DNA of 64,000 nucleotides from WVYX01 sp039586815 (GTDB lineage: Bacteria > Gemmatimonadota > Gemmatimonadetes > Gemmatimonadales > GWC2-71-9): NCBI GenBank assembly GCA_039586815.1, contig JBDHJR010000006.1, positions 1 through 64,000 of the forward strand. Reading direction: 5' to 3'. A program made the position numbers and the translations under genes. The notes beneath the pieces are model-generated. The model was given only the letters and a program-made list of their open reading frames with translations. It was not told the DNA's origin and searched no databases. Positions 36,081 to 44,276 of the stretch are shown here, in pieces; position 1 is the stretch's first letter, and each line of letters starts with the position of its first letter.

Positions 36081-36683
36081 ATGCACTATTCCCCTGACCT
36101 CTCCACAGCCACCGACCAGCAGGTGGTGGAGTGGGCGACGGACGGCGCCGAGGCCGCTTACCGTGAGCTGCTGCGCCGCTACCAGCGCCCCGTGTTCTCG
36201 CTCATCTACCGCATGGTGCGCGACCGGGAGCTGGCGGAGGACCTCACGCAGGAGACCTTCGTCAAGGTCCTGAACGCGATCGACCGCTATCGCCCCGAGT
36301 ACAAGTTCTCCTCCTGGATCTTCAAGATCGCCAACAACGCCGCGATAGATCACCTGCGGCGCAAGGAGCTGGACACCCTCTCGCTGGAGGGCCGGCCCGA
36401 CGCGACAACGCCAGACCGGGTGGAGGCAACGGCGCTGCAGCTGGGCGATGGATCGGAGTCACCGTTGGATGAACTGGAGGCCCGTGAGCTGGGCACGCAG
36501 ATCGAGCATGCGATCGGGCGGCTCAGACCGGAGTACCGCGCCTGTATCATCATGCGACATGTGGAGGGGCGTCCCTACGACGAGATAGCCGAGACCCTCG
36601 ATCTGCCGCTGGGTACGGTGAAGACGTACATCCACCGCGCCCGGGCCGAGCTGAAAGAGACGCTGGCCCCCCTGAAAGAGTGA
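36081..36683 (+). CDS. ECF-type RNA polymerase sigma factor (RpoE-like)
   Basis: A 200-residue group IV sigma factor. Sigma-2 contains AEDLTQETFVKVLNAIDRY and the helix FSSWIFKIANNAAIDHLRR. Sigma-4 contains RPEYRACIIMRHVEGRPYDE and the helix-turn-helix EIAETLDLPLGTVKTYIHRA. A short acidic linker joins them, with no extra C-terminal domain. It is followed by a membrane protein and two envelope proteins, so it may respond to envelope stress. It begins at ATG 36081, and AGG lies five bases upstream. Confidence 0.94.
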   Translation: MHYSPDLSTATDQQVVEWATDGAEAAYRELLRRYQRPVFSLIYRMVRDRELAEDLTQETFVKVLNAIDRYRPEYKFSSWIFKIANNAAIDHLRRKELDTLSLEGRPDATTPDRVEATALQLGDGSESPLDELEARELGTQIEHAIGRLRPEYRACIIMRHVEGRPYDEIAETLDLPLGTVKTYIHRARAELKETLAPLKE

Positions 36684-36718
36684 AACCAGGGCCCTGCGGG
36701 TCCGTAAGGGAGAGTGAG

Positions 36719-37225
36719 ATGAACGATCGCGAGATGAGCGAACTGACGCCAGCACAAGAGGATCCGGCAATCCACCGGATGCTCTCCACGCTGACGGCCT
36801 GGACACCCGGACCGGGGTTCGACAGCCGGGTGCTGGCCCGCGTGTGGCGGCCGCACCCGCTGTGGCTGCGGCGCGCGGAGGCGTACTGGGGTGAGCTCGT
36901 CGAGACGGGCCAGGTCTGGCTGATCGCCGGAGCCTTCGCGCTGGGAAGCCTGATCCCCGTCATCGCCCTCACTGCCCTGGTCTCCGCCCACATGGCCGAG
37001 ATCTGGACGTTCTTGGATTGGCTCGTGGCCGAGGGCATCCCGGTGGCCTGGATGGCGACTTTGGCGTTCCTCTCGGGAGTTGTTTCAACTGTGAACACCG
37101 TGGCGAGCGCGCTGCTCCCCAACGCCCGAGCCCTGACGCTCGCGGTCGTTGCTTACCTGGTGCTCCTCGCCGGCTGCGCGGGGGGCCTGTACCGCACCAT
37201 GAGTGCTCCGAGTGCTACGAGGTAG
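36719..37225 (+). CDS. Probable anti-sigma or sigma-associated membrane protein
   Basis: I place it by position and topology only. The N-terminal roughly 55 residues are soluble, with a short helix and no zinc His/Cys anti-sigma signature. Three hydrophobic segments follow (VWLIAGAFALGSLIPVIA, AWMATLAFLSGVV, LTLAVVAYLVLLAG). A weak GTG start at 36680 overlaps the sigma stop, but ATG 36719 has a well-placed AAGGGAGAG and is preferred, giving 168 residues. Being directly downstream of the ECF gene suggests it sequesters the sigma factor. Confidence 0.7.
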   Translation: MNDREMSELTPAQEDPAIHRMLSTLTAWTPGPGFDSRVLARVWRPHPLWLRRAEAYWGELVETGQVWLIAGAFALGSLIPVIALTALVSAHMAEIWTFLDWLVAEGIPVAWMATLAFLSGVVSTVNTVASALLPNARALTLAVVAYLVLLAGCAGGLYRTMSAPSATR

Positions 37226-37232
37226 TCGCCCC

Positions 37233-38459
37233 ATGACACGCATTGGTCGCTGGATAGTCGTGTTGCTCTTCATCGCTGCCCCCGCGCTTGGGGCGCAGGA
37301 GGTGGTGGGACACTCCTCGACTCGCTCGGACGAGGCGGTCACTCTCAACTTCGAGCTCGCAGGCGGAGAGACCCTCACCTTCACACTCATTCACGGTCGC
37401 CTCCTGCTGGACGGCGAGGAGGTGGGACGCTACGAGCGGGGCGGCGCCTTCGAGCAGGCGGTGCGCGAGGCCGTGGCACGGTCACGCGCCCAGGAGACCG
37501 AGGGCCTGCTGGCAGAGCTTCAGGGCATCGAGACCGAGGAGCTCACCAGGGCCGAGGAATTGTCCTACGAGGTGATGACGGAGGTCGTGGCAGCCCTGAG
37601 CATGGTCGAAGCGATGCTGCCGGAGCTGGCGGCCATCGAAATCGACACCGGGAGCGAGCACGCCGAAGCCGTTGTCGCGCCCTCAGGGGTCACCATCGTG
37701 ACGGCTCCGAGCGTGGGCGTCGAGGTCCCGTTGGCACCGACCCCGCGTCAAATGCAGTACGACATGCGCTACGAGCTGATGCAGGAGAGCACCTCCTTCG
37801 TGGGCGGCGTCGTCGGCAACGCCATGAGCCTCGCGGCCACGTTCCTCTCCATGGCGTTCCTCGGGCTCGGCATGCTGTTCTTCGCCCCGAGGCAGCTCGA
37901 GACCGTGGCGGACACGGTGTGGAGCTCGTTCGGGCGCTCGTTCCTCACAGGGCTGTTCGCTCAGCCGCTCGTCCTACCGGTCTTCGGGATGATGATCGTG
38001 GGGCTGGCGCTCACCGTCGTCGGTATCGTAGTGATCCCGTTTGCGATCGCGGCGTTCGCGCTGGGACTGTTCCTGGCCGTGGTCGGTGGCTACGTGGCCG
38101 TGGCGCGCACGGTCGGTGAGATCTACCTGCGGCGCAAGATGGCCCGGGGCGACGCGATCCAGACTTGGGGGACCTACCGCTACATCGTGTACGGGCTACT
38201 GGGTCTGATGTCGATCTGGCTCCCCGCCGTGTTGCTCGGGCGCGTGGCCGTGGCCGGACCGATCGCCGTTGTGAGCGCCGCGACGATCACCTGGGTGCTT
38301 GCCACCGCCGGGTTCGGCGCTGCGATCCTCACGCGGGGCGGCGTGCGGGGAACGTTTGTGCGGCGCCTCGACCTGGCGCTCACCGACGAGCAGTTCTGGA
38401 CCCCCGATTCGGTGTCGTCGGCCCGCAGTCGCGGGCGCGTGCCGCGCACGGGTTCATGA
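37233..38459 (+). CDS. Secreted/membrane protein with N-terminal signal and multiple C-terminal membrane helices
   Basis: I do not recognise the family. After a signal peptide (IVVLLFIAAPALGAQ) come about 170 residues of beta-rich then acidic helical sequence, presumably outside the cytoplasm. At least five hydrophobic helices follow (for example LAATFLSMAFLGLGMLFFA and FGMMIVGLALTVVGIVVIP). A GTG at 37203 upstream lies inside the preceding gene, so ATG 37233 is used, giving 408 residues. The stop overlaps the next ATG (ATGA). It belongs to the sigma operon and may sense or transmit envelope state. Confidence 0.65.
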   Translation: MTRIGRWIVVLLFIAAPALGAQEVVGHSSTRSDEAVTLNFELAGGETLTFTLIHGRLLLDGEEVGRYERGGAFEQAVREAVARSRAQETEGLLAELQGIETEELTRAEELSYEVMTEVVAALSMVEAMLPELAAIEIDTGSEHAEAVVAPSGVTIVTAPSVGVEVPLAPTPRQMQYDMRYELMQESTSFVGGVVGNAMSLAATFLSMAFLGLGMLFFAPRQLETVADTVWSSFGRSFLTGLFAQPLVLPVFGMMIVGLALTVVGIVVIPFAIAAFALGLFLAVVGGYVAVARTVGEIYLRRKMARGDAIQTWGTYRYIVYGLLGLMSIWLPAVLLGRVAVAGPIAVVSAATITWVLATAGFGAAILTRGGVRGTFVRRLDLALTDEQFWTPDSVSSARSRGRVPRTGS

Positions 38460-39325
38460 ACTTCCGCCGCCTGGTCCCGGCCACCGCTGTAGGAGCGCTG
38501 CTGCTCCTGCCAAGCGACATCGCCGCGCAGACCTGGCAGTCGGCTTCCGCTTCGCGCCGCGTGCAGGGCGAAGAGCGACTGCGGGTGGAAGTAGAGTTCG
38601 CGGTCGGCACGTTCCGCCTGCGTCCCGCCGCAGGAAACACACTGTACCAGGCGGACATTCTGTACGATGCCGAGTACTTCGAGCCGCGCATCGAGTACAA
38701 TGCCCGGCGTGGCCGGCTCGACCTGGGCGTCATCCCCGAGGTCGAGAGCGGCCTGGACCTGGACTACGAAGATACCGACCAGCACCTCACGGTCGAGCTG
38801 TCCCGCTCGGTGCCGACGATCCTGGACCTCAAGTTCGGCGCTGCGCGGGCGGAGATCGAGCTGGGCGGGATACCGATCGAGCGCGCCGAGATCAAGACCG
38901 GCGCGAGCGAGAGCACGATATCGTTCGATCGCCCCAACCCCGTCGCGTGCACCAGGCTCGAGGTTGGCGCGGGCGCTGCCGACTTCACCATCGAGAAACT
39001 CGGCAACTCCCGCTGCCGGGTCATCGAGGTAGCCGGCGGGATCGGCGAGATCACGCTGGACTTCACGGGTGAGTGGGCACCGGAGGTCGATACACGCGTG
39101 AAGATCGTGGCGGGGCTCGGCGAGGTGAACCTGATTCTGCCGATCGGCATCGGCGTCGAGGTGGACATTGACCGCCTGTTCGCCGGATTCGAGGAGTCGG
39201 GCTTCGACCAGCGTGGCTCCCGCTACTTCAGCTACGACTTCGACGGCGCTGCCCGCAAGATCCGCTTCGACATCAAGGCGGCACTGGGCGATGTGAACGT
39301 GGATTGGGTGGAGGCGGGCTACTAG
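38456..39325 (+). CDS. Secreted beta-repeat (toast-rack/LiaF-like) protein
   Basis: A signal peptide (LVPATAVGALLLLPSDIAAQ) leads into about 265 residues rich in short beta strands with repeating patterns such as GAARAEIELGGIPIERAEIK, AGAADFTIEKLGN and VAGGIGEITLDF. This resembles beta-helical or toast-rack domains like those of LiaF and DUF4097 proteins. Similar modules occur in adhesins and in envelope-stress proteins, so the role is inferred. It overlaps the preceding gene by 4 bp and ends convergently with the SAM hydrolase gene, sharing CTAG at 39322-39325. Confidence 0.72.
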   Translation: MNFRRLVPATAVGALLLLPSDIAAQTWQSASASRRVQGEERLRVEVEFAVGTFRLRPAAGNTLYQADILYDAEYFEPRIEYNARRGRLDLGVIPEVESGLDLDYEDTDQHLTVELSRSVPTILDLKFGAARAEIELGGIPIERAEIKTGASESTISFDRPNPVACTRLEVGAGAADFTIEKLGNSRCRVIEVAGGIGEITLDFTGEWAPEVDTRVKIVAGLGEVNLILPIGIGVEVDIDRLFAGFEESGFDQRGSRYFSYDFDGAARKIRFDIKAALGDVNVDWVEAGY

Positions 39326-40098
39326 CTCCCCACTTCGCCACGCGCCTCGGTGGCGCCCAGCCATACTTCAGCTCCCACACCAACCCCTAGAGCCTGCGCC
39401 GCAGACCGCTCGCGCGCTGCGATCTCGACCGTACCACCAGACCCACCGAACGCCACGAGAGCCCCCAGCTCGACATCGCGGAATGTCCTCCCCACGGGGG
39501 CGGTGAACTCCGCGCCGATCGTGACCAAGCCCCCTCCCTCGATGGCGGCAGCCGGGATGTTGGTGATCAGAGTGCCGAAGCGATCGACGTAGACGACCTC
39601 CCCCACCATGCGTCCCTGCTCCTCGCGGGGAGTGGGAGGCGGAGAGCTGATGGGATCGGAAACGGCCGTACCCAGCGCCCCGAGTGCCTCTCCCAGGACG
39701 AGCCGCGCGGCGGCTGGGGCGAACACGTCGCGCCCATGGAACGTTGCCGAGGCTTCGTCGGAGACGGAGAGCTGAACCACGGTCGCAGCTTCGAGCACCG
39801 GGGTGAGCAGGCCGTTGTCCGGCGCCACGAAGTAGTGCCCCTCCGCAGCCGCCGCCAACGCCCGCCGCGCCGTGCCCACGCCCGGGTCGACCACCGCCAG
39901 GTGCACCGTTCCCGGCGGGTAGCGATGCCAGGTGCGCGCGAGCAGGTACTGACCGGCCACCACGCTACCGAGAGGAACGTCGTGGCTGATGTCGATCAGG
40001 GTGGCTGTGGGAGCCGCTGAGAGGATGACGCCCTTCACCTCGGCTACGTAGCTGTCGCTGCGGCCGAAATCGGTGAGGAGCGTGATGAGCTGCGGCAT
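39322..40098 (-). CDS. SAM hydroxide adenosyltransferase (DUF62 family)
   Basis: This family splits S-adenosylmethionine into adenosine and methionine; halogenases are rarer relatives. The motifs are the N-terminal TLLTDFG, IDISHDVP, VVDPGVGTARR, VAPDNGLL and FHGRDVFAPAAARL. At about 258 residues the length is normal. The frame is open to 40125, but ATG 40098 has GGAGG five bases upstream and starts PQLITLL, which fits the family better. It lies just downstream of mrp. Confidence 0.92.
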   Translation of the reverse strand: MPQLITLLTDFGRSDSYVAEVKGVILSAAPTATLIDISHDVPLGSVVAGQYLLARTWHRYPPGTVHLAVVDPGVGTARRALAAAAEGHYFVAPDNGLLTPVLEAATVVQLSVSDEASATFHGRDVFAPAAARLVLGEALGALGTAVSDPISSPPPTPREEQGRMVGEVVYVDRFGTLITNIPAAAIEGGGLVTIGAEFTAPVGRTFRDVELGALVAFGGSGGTVEIAARERSAAQALGVGVGAEVWLGATEARGEVGS

Positions 40099-40125
40099 CG
40101 AACCTCCGGATGCCGGTTGCGCCAC

Positions 40126-41235
40126 CTAGCCGGTTATGACGGGTAGCGAGATACTCTTGCCGCCCGCCCGGTCGGCGACGGCCTTTGCGATCGTGGCCAG
40201 CGCCTTCCCCGCAGGGGACTCGGACTGCCCCACGACCACGAGCCTTCCCTCGTCCTGCTCCGCGGTCATCCCCGGCTGCAGGGGAATCTGCCCCAGGAGC
40301 GGCACTCCCAGCTCGTCGGCGAGGCGCTGCCCGCCTCCACCCGAGAACACGTCGCTGCTCTCGCCGCAGTGGGGGCACTCGAAGTAGCTCATGTTCTCCA
40401 CCACACCGAGCACCGGCACGCCCACCCGCTCGAACATCTTGGCCCCGCGCAGCGCGTCGCCGGTGGCCATCTCCTGCGGCGTGGTGACGATGATCCCGCC
40501 CTTCATGAACACGGCCTGCGCCAGGGAGAGCTGTGCGTCGCCCGTCCCGGGCGGCAGGTCCACCAGGAAGTAGTCCAGCTCACCCCACTCCACGTCGCGC
40601 AGGAATTGATGGATGATCTTGGTGACGATGGGACCCCGCCAGATCGCAGGCATGTCACGCTCGACCAGGAACCCGAGGGAGATGAGCTTCACGCCGTACT
40701 TCTCGAGCGGCATGATGCGCTGGTCGCGCACCGGGGGACGCTCGTCGATCCCGAACAGGCGCGGGATGTTGGGCCCGTAGATGTCGGCGTCCATGATCCC
40801 GACTCGGTGACCCTCGCGTGCGAGCTCTGCAGCGATGTTGGCGGCTACGGTGGATTTCCCCACGCCTCCCTTGCCGCTGGAGACCGCTATGACCGAACCG
40901 AGTGCGGGAATCTCCACCGCTTCGGAGGGAGCGGCCGGTGCCGCCGCGGGTGCCGTCCCCTGAGGGGGAGCGGTGCGGTCGGCTTCACCAGAGCGTGGCT
41001 CGACCACCTCGATCTTCACTTCCGTCACGCCTTCCACTTCCTGCACGGCCTTGCGCGCTTCACGCACCAGGCCGCCCGGATCGTCCTGGGTGAGGAGGAA
41101 GGTGAGGGTGACGCGACCCTGCTCGTCGATGGCGAGGTCCTGCACCATCCCTGCAGAGATCACGTCGTTGTCAACGCGGGGATTGCGAATGTTGGTCAGC
41201 GCGCCCGCGACGAGCGCATCGAGTTTTCTGGACAT
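40126..41235 (-). CDS. mrp: Mrp/NBP35-type Fe-S cluster carrier ATPase
   Basis: A P-loop scaffold or carrier for Fe-S cluster delivery. The N-terminal MIP18-like (DUF59) domain is followed by an Ala/Pro-rich linker, then a deviant Walker A SSGKGGVGKSTV, the DADIYGPNIP segment, DLPPGTGDAQLSL, and the cluster-binding ECPHCG near residue 290. At 369 residues it fits the DUF59-fused form. It lies between the SAM hydrolase and the NrnA-like gene, all on the minus strand. Confidence 0.95.
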   Translation of the reverse strand: MSRKLDALVAGALTNIRNPRVDNDVISAGMVQDLAIDEQGRVTLTFLLTQDDPGGLVREARKAVQEVEGVTEVKIEVVEPRSGEADRTAPPQGTAPAAAPAAPSEAVEIPALGSVIAVSSGKGGVGKSTVAANIAAELAREGHRVGIMDADIYGPNIPRLFGIDERPPVRDQRIMPLEKYGVKLISLGFLVERDMPAIWRGPIVTKIIHQFLRDVEWGELDYFLVDLPPGTGDAQLSLAQAVFMKGGIIVTTPQEMATGDALRGAKMFERVGVPVLGVVENMSYFECPHCGESSDVFSGGGGQRLADELGVPLLGQIPLQPGMTAEQDEGRLVVVGQSESPAGKALATIAKAVADRAGGKSISLPVITG

Positions 41236-41259
41236 GGTCGAGGAATGATAGACGGGGCG

Positions 41260-42306
41260 TCAGGGCCGAGCAACCGACCGCGCAGCCTCCAGCACCCTGG
41301 CCTGCACCTCGTCGAGCGTGCCCTCGAGCGAGGCGCCGGCCGCCCTGCGGTGCCCGCCTCCGCCGAAGGACTCGGCCATCTTGGCCACATCAACGTCACC
41401 GACCGAGCGGAACGACACCTTGATGCGGCCGTTGGCGAGCTCGCGGAACAGGATGGCCAGGTCCACGCCGCGCACCGCGCGCGCAAACTCCACAACGCCG
41501 TCCAGGTCCGACGCGTCTACGCCGTGCCGCTGCATGGCTCCCGGCGGCACCGTTACCCACGCCAGCTGATGGCCGGGCTCGACCACCAGCGTCTCCAGCA
41601 CCTCCCCCAGCAACCGGATCTTCCCTTCCGGCTCGGATGCATACACCTCGCGATAGATCTGCTCCGCGCCCAAACCGCACTCCAACAGGTGGGCGGCCAC
41701 CTGTAGGGTGCGCGGCGTGGTGTTGCTGAAGCGGAATCCCCCCGTGTCGGTCAGGATGGCGACATAGAGGGCGCGCGCCACTTGCGGTGTCAGCTCCCAG
41801 CGGGCCGAGCGCGCGAGATCGTATACCAGTTCGCCCGTGGCGCACGCCGCCGCATCCACCAGTCGCGGGCCCGAAGGCAGGGTGCCGTCGCTCAAGTGAT
41901 GGTCGATGCAAGCCACCGGGATCTTGGCCTTCGCCACCACACGGCTCAAGTGACCCAGGCGGTCGAGATCGGCTATGTCCAGCACCACGATGGCGTCGGC
42001 CCGCTCAAGATACTTCACGCCCGATGGCGACTTGTCGGCGCCGGCAGCCTTGTCCAGCAGGAAGCCGAAGCGCTCGGGAAACGGGGTGGGGTTGGTTATC
42101 GCCGCACGGACGCCGCGCCGCGTGAGGAGGTGCCACAATGCAATCTCACTGCCCGCACCGTCGCCGTCGGCATTTACGTGGGTCATCAGCGCCACTCGCA
42201 TCCCCGGCTCGAGCAGCTTGAGCACCTGCTTGGCCGCCCGGCGCCGTGCTTCGGGAACCGGGACCCCGCGTGAGGGAGATGGCTTGGACTTCTTTGCTGA
42301 CGGCAT
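41260..42306 (-). CDS. DHH-family phosphoesterase (NrnA-like oligoribonuclease/pAp phosphatase)
   Basis: DHH/DHHA1 protein of about 348 residues. The first metal motif reads THVNADGDGAGSE, a divergent form of the usual PDGDA, but its Asp residues are kept. VLDIADLDRL, the CIDHHLS motif and the DHHA1 segment FGGGGHRRAAG complete the family set. NrnA-type enzymes degrade short RNAs and 3'-phosphoadenosine 5'-phosphate. ATG 42306 is preferred over TTG 42318. The N-terminus has a Lys/Ser/Pro-rich leader. Confidence 0.9.
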   Translation of the reverse strand: MPSAKKSKPSPSRGVPVPEARRRAAKQVLKLLEPGMRVALMTHVNADGDGAGSEIALWHLLTRRGVRAAITNPTPFPERFGFLLDKAAGADKSPSGVKYLERADAIVVLDIADLDRLGHLSRVVAKAKIPVACIDHHLSDGTLPSGPRLVDAAACATGELVYDLARSARWELTPQVARALYVAILTDTGGFRFSNTTPRTLQVAAHLLECGLGAEQIYREVYASEPEGKIRLLGEVLETLVVEPGHQLAWVTVPPGAMQRHGVDASDLDGVVEFARAVRGVDLAILFRELANGRIKVSFRSVGDVDVAKMAESFGGGGHRRAAGASLEGTLDEVQARVLEAARSVARP

Positions 42307-42401
42307 CGCGCGTACCAATGTAACCAGCTTAGTCGCTCGGGTCTTGCCCTGCCACCACCCGCGGGCCCATCTTGTGACCCTTCATCCACCAGAAGACGCG
42401 C

Positions 42402-44144
42402 ATGGAACTGCTCGAGAGAATCGTCACGACCGCTTCCGAGTTCATCTGGGACCGCGGTATCCCGTTCCGGGGCGAGGAGATCCCCTGGGTTGTCGTCGCA
42501 CTCCTCGGCACCGGGATCTTCCTGACGGTGAGGCTGGGGTTCCTGCAACTGCGCAAGCTGGGCCACGGCTTCAAAGTCACCTCGGGCTACTACGACGACC
42601 CCGCTGAGCCGGGCGACGTCTCCCACTTCCAGGCGCTGACGACCGCGCTCTCCGCCACGGTTGGGATCGGCAACATCGCCGGCGTCGCGTTGGCCATCCA
42701 CTGGGGCGGGCCGGGGGCGCTTTTCTGGATGTGGATGACGGCGCTGGTCGGGATGGCCACCAAGTACTCCGAGGTCACCCTCGCACAGTACTACCGCACG
42801 GTCGAGAAGGTCGACGCCGACCCGCACAAGTGGGAGGGCTCGGTCTCCGGCGGGCCCATGTACTACATCGAGCGCGGACTGGGGCCGGCGTGGAGGCCGC
42901 TGGCGGTGTTCTTCGCGGTAATGCTGGGGACGACGGCGTTCCTCACGGGCAACGCCATCCAGGCCAATACGGTCGCCGACACGATGAACACCATCCTGGG
43001 GATCCCCGTGTGGATCACCGGATTGTTCACTGCGACCATCGTGGCAATGGTCATCATCGGTGGTATCACGCGGATCGGCAGGGTGACCAGCATTCTCGCG
43101 CCGGCCATGGCCGCCATCTACGCGGCGGGCGCGCTGATCATCATCCTGGCCAACGCCGGCGAGATCGCTCCCACGTTCGCGCTCATCTTCCGCGAGGCCT
43201 TCAACCCGACGGCCGGCGTTGCAGGCACCGGGGTGGGCGTGTTCCTGCTCACCATGATGTGGGGAGTGAAGCGGGGGCTGTTCTCCAACGAGGCGGGCCA
43301 GGGCTCCGCGCCCATCGCCCACGCGGCTGCCAAGACCGATGAGCCCGTATCCGAGGGAGTGGTCGCGCTGGTGGAGCCGTTCATCGACACGATCGTGATC
43401 TGCACCATGACCGGCCTGGTGATCATCATGACGGGAGTATGGTCCGCGCGGATCCCCACGGAGATCACACTGGGCGGCGGCGACATCTCGTACGTGACGC
43501 AGCAGGAGAACGGCAACTACAACACAGTGCAGGACGGCGGCACAATCACGCTGGAGCAGGGTCGCCACGTGGACGCGGCCGGCGCGCAGGTGGCGTGGCA
43601 CGAGGTGCCGGTCGAAGTGCTGTACGTGGATTCGGACCAGACACAGCCGTTCACGGGAGTCATCAATGCGGACAGTGCCGTCGCGATTGCCTTGGACGGC
43701 ACGACGCTCACGTCGCTCTACGGCGACGCCGCCGAGAGCGGTGCGCCACTCACGATGATCGCCTTCGAGCGGGGATTACCGGGATCGTTCGGGCGCTACA
43801 TCGTGGTGTTGAGCGTGTTGCTGTTCGCGGTCTCTACAGCGATTGCGTGGAGCTACTACGGCGACCGCTGCGCCAACTACCTGTTCGGCCACTCGGCGGT
43901 GCTGCCCTACAAGTTCGCCTTCGTGAGCATGCACTTCGTGGGCTCCGTCCTGTCGCTCTCGGTGGCGTGGACGCTGGGCGACGTCTTCCTGGGGATCGTG
44001 ATTCTGCCCAACCTGCTGGCGCTGCTGTTGCTGTCGCCCAAGGTGCTGGAGCTCACCAAGAGCTACTTCAAGCGGACGCCCTGGGTAGCCAATCGCGAGG
44101 CGCGGCTCAGGTACCTCGAGGAGAGGAGAACGGGGAGGGGCTAG
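42402..44144 (+). CDS. Sodium:alanine/glycine symporter (AGCS family) with a large extra loop
   Basis: A Na+-coupled amino-acid symporter. The AGCS motifs ALTTALSATVGIGNIAGVA, GGPGALFWMWMTALVGMATK and GLFSNEAGQGSAPIAHAAAK are clear. At 580 residues it is about 100 longer than usual. The extra length is one hydrophilic segment of about 105 residues (about 350-456, from GGGDISYVT to SGAPLTMI) between helices, and the normal C-terminal helices resume after it. The amino-acid substrate is not certain. Nested hairpins follow the stop. Confidence 0.92.
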   Translation: MELLERIVTTASEFIWDRGIPFRGEEIPWVVVALLGTGIFLTVRLGFLQLRKLGHGFKVTSGYYDDPAEPGDVSHFQALTTALSATVGIGNIAGVALAIHWGGPGALFWMWMTALVGMATKYSEVTLAQYYRTVEKVDADPHKWEGSVSGGPMYYIERGLGPAWRPLAVFFAVMLGTTAFLTGNAIQANTVADTMNTILGIPVWITGLFTATIVAMVIIGGITRIGRVTSILAPAMAAIYAAGALIIILANAGEIAPTFALIFREAFNPTAGVAGTGVGVFLLTMMWGVKRGLFSNEAGQGSAPIAHAAAKTDEPVSEGVVALVEPFIDTIVICTMTGLVIIMTGVWSARIPTEITLGGGDISYVTQQENGNYNTVQDGGTITLEQGRHVDAAGAQVAWHEVPVEVLYVDSDQTQPFTGVINADSAVAIALDGTTLTSLYGDAAESGAPLTMIAFERGLPGSFGRYIVVLSVLLFAVSTAIAWSYYGDRCANYLFGHSAVLPYKFAFVSMHFVGSVLSLSVAWTLGDVFLGIVILPNLLALLLLSPKVLELTKSYFKRTPWVANREARLRYLEERRTGRG

Positions 44145-44145
44145 A

Positions 44146-44253
44146 GCGGGAAACGGGAAGGGGGAAGCGGGAACCGTACGACCGGCCACGTGCGAGCCGG
44201 AATGCAGAGCGCCGCGGAGCTGCCTTACACTCCGCGGCGTTTCCCGTTTCCCG
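44146..44253. terminator. Nested inverted repeats between convergent symporter and guaB genes
   Basis: An outer 13-bp perfect inverted repeat (CGGGAAACGGGAA at 44147-44159, TTCCCGTTTCCCG at 44241-44253) encloses an inner perfect 10-bp stem (CGCCGCGGAG 44210-44219, CTCCGCGGCG 44230-44239) with a 10-nt loop. It lies between two convergent stops, so it probably ends transcription in both directions. No long T-run follows, so the mechanism is uncertain. Confidence 0.55.
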
Positions 44254-44276
44254 TAGGTAGCGGGGCGGCAGGGCGG

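Noticed and set aside
42186..43601. A 471-codon minus-strand frame opposite the AGCS symporter.
   Set aside because: Shadow; the symporter motifs on the plus strand are clear.
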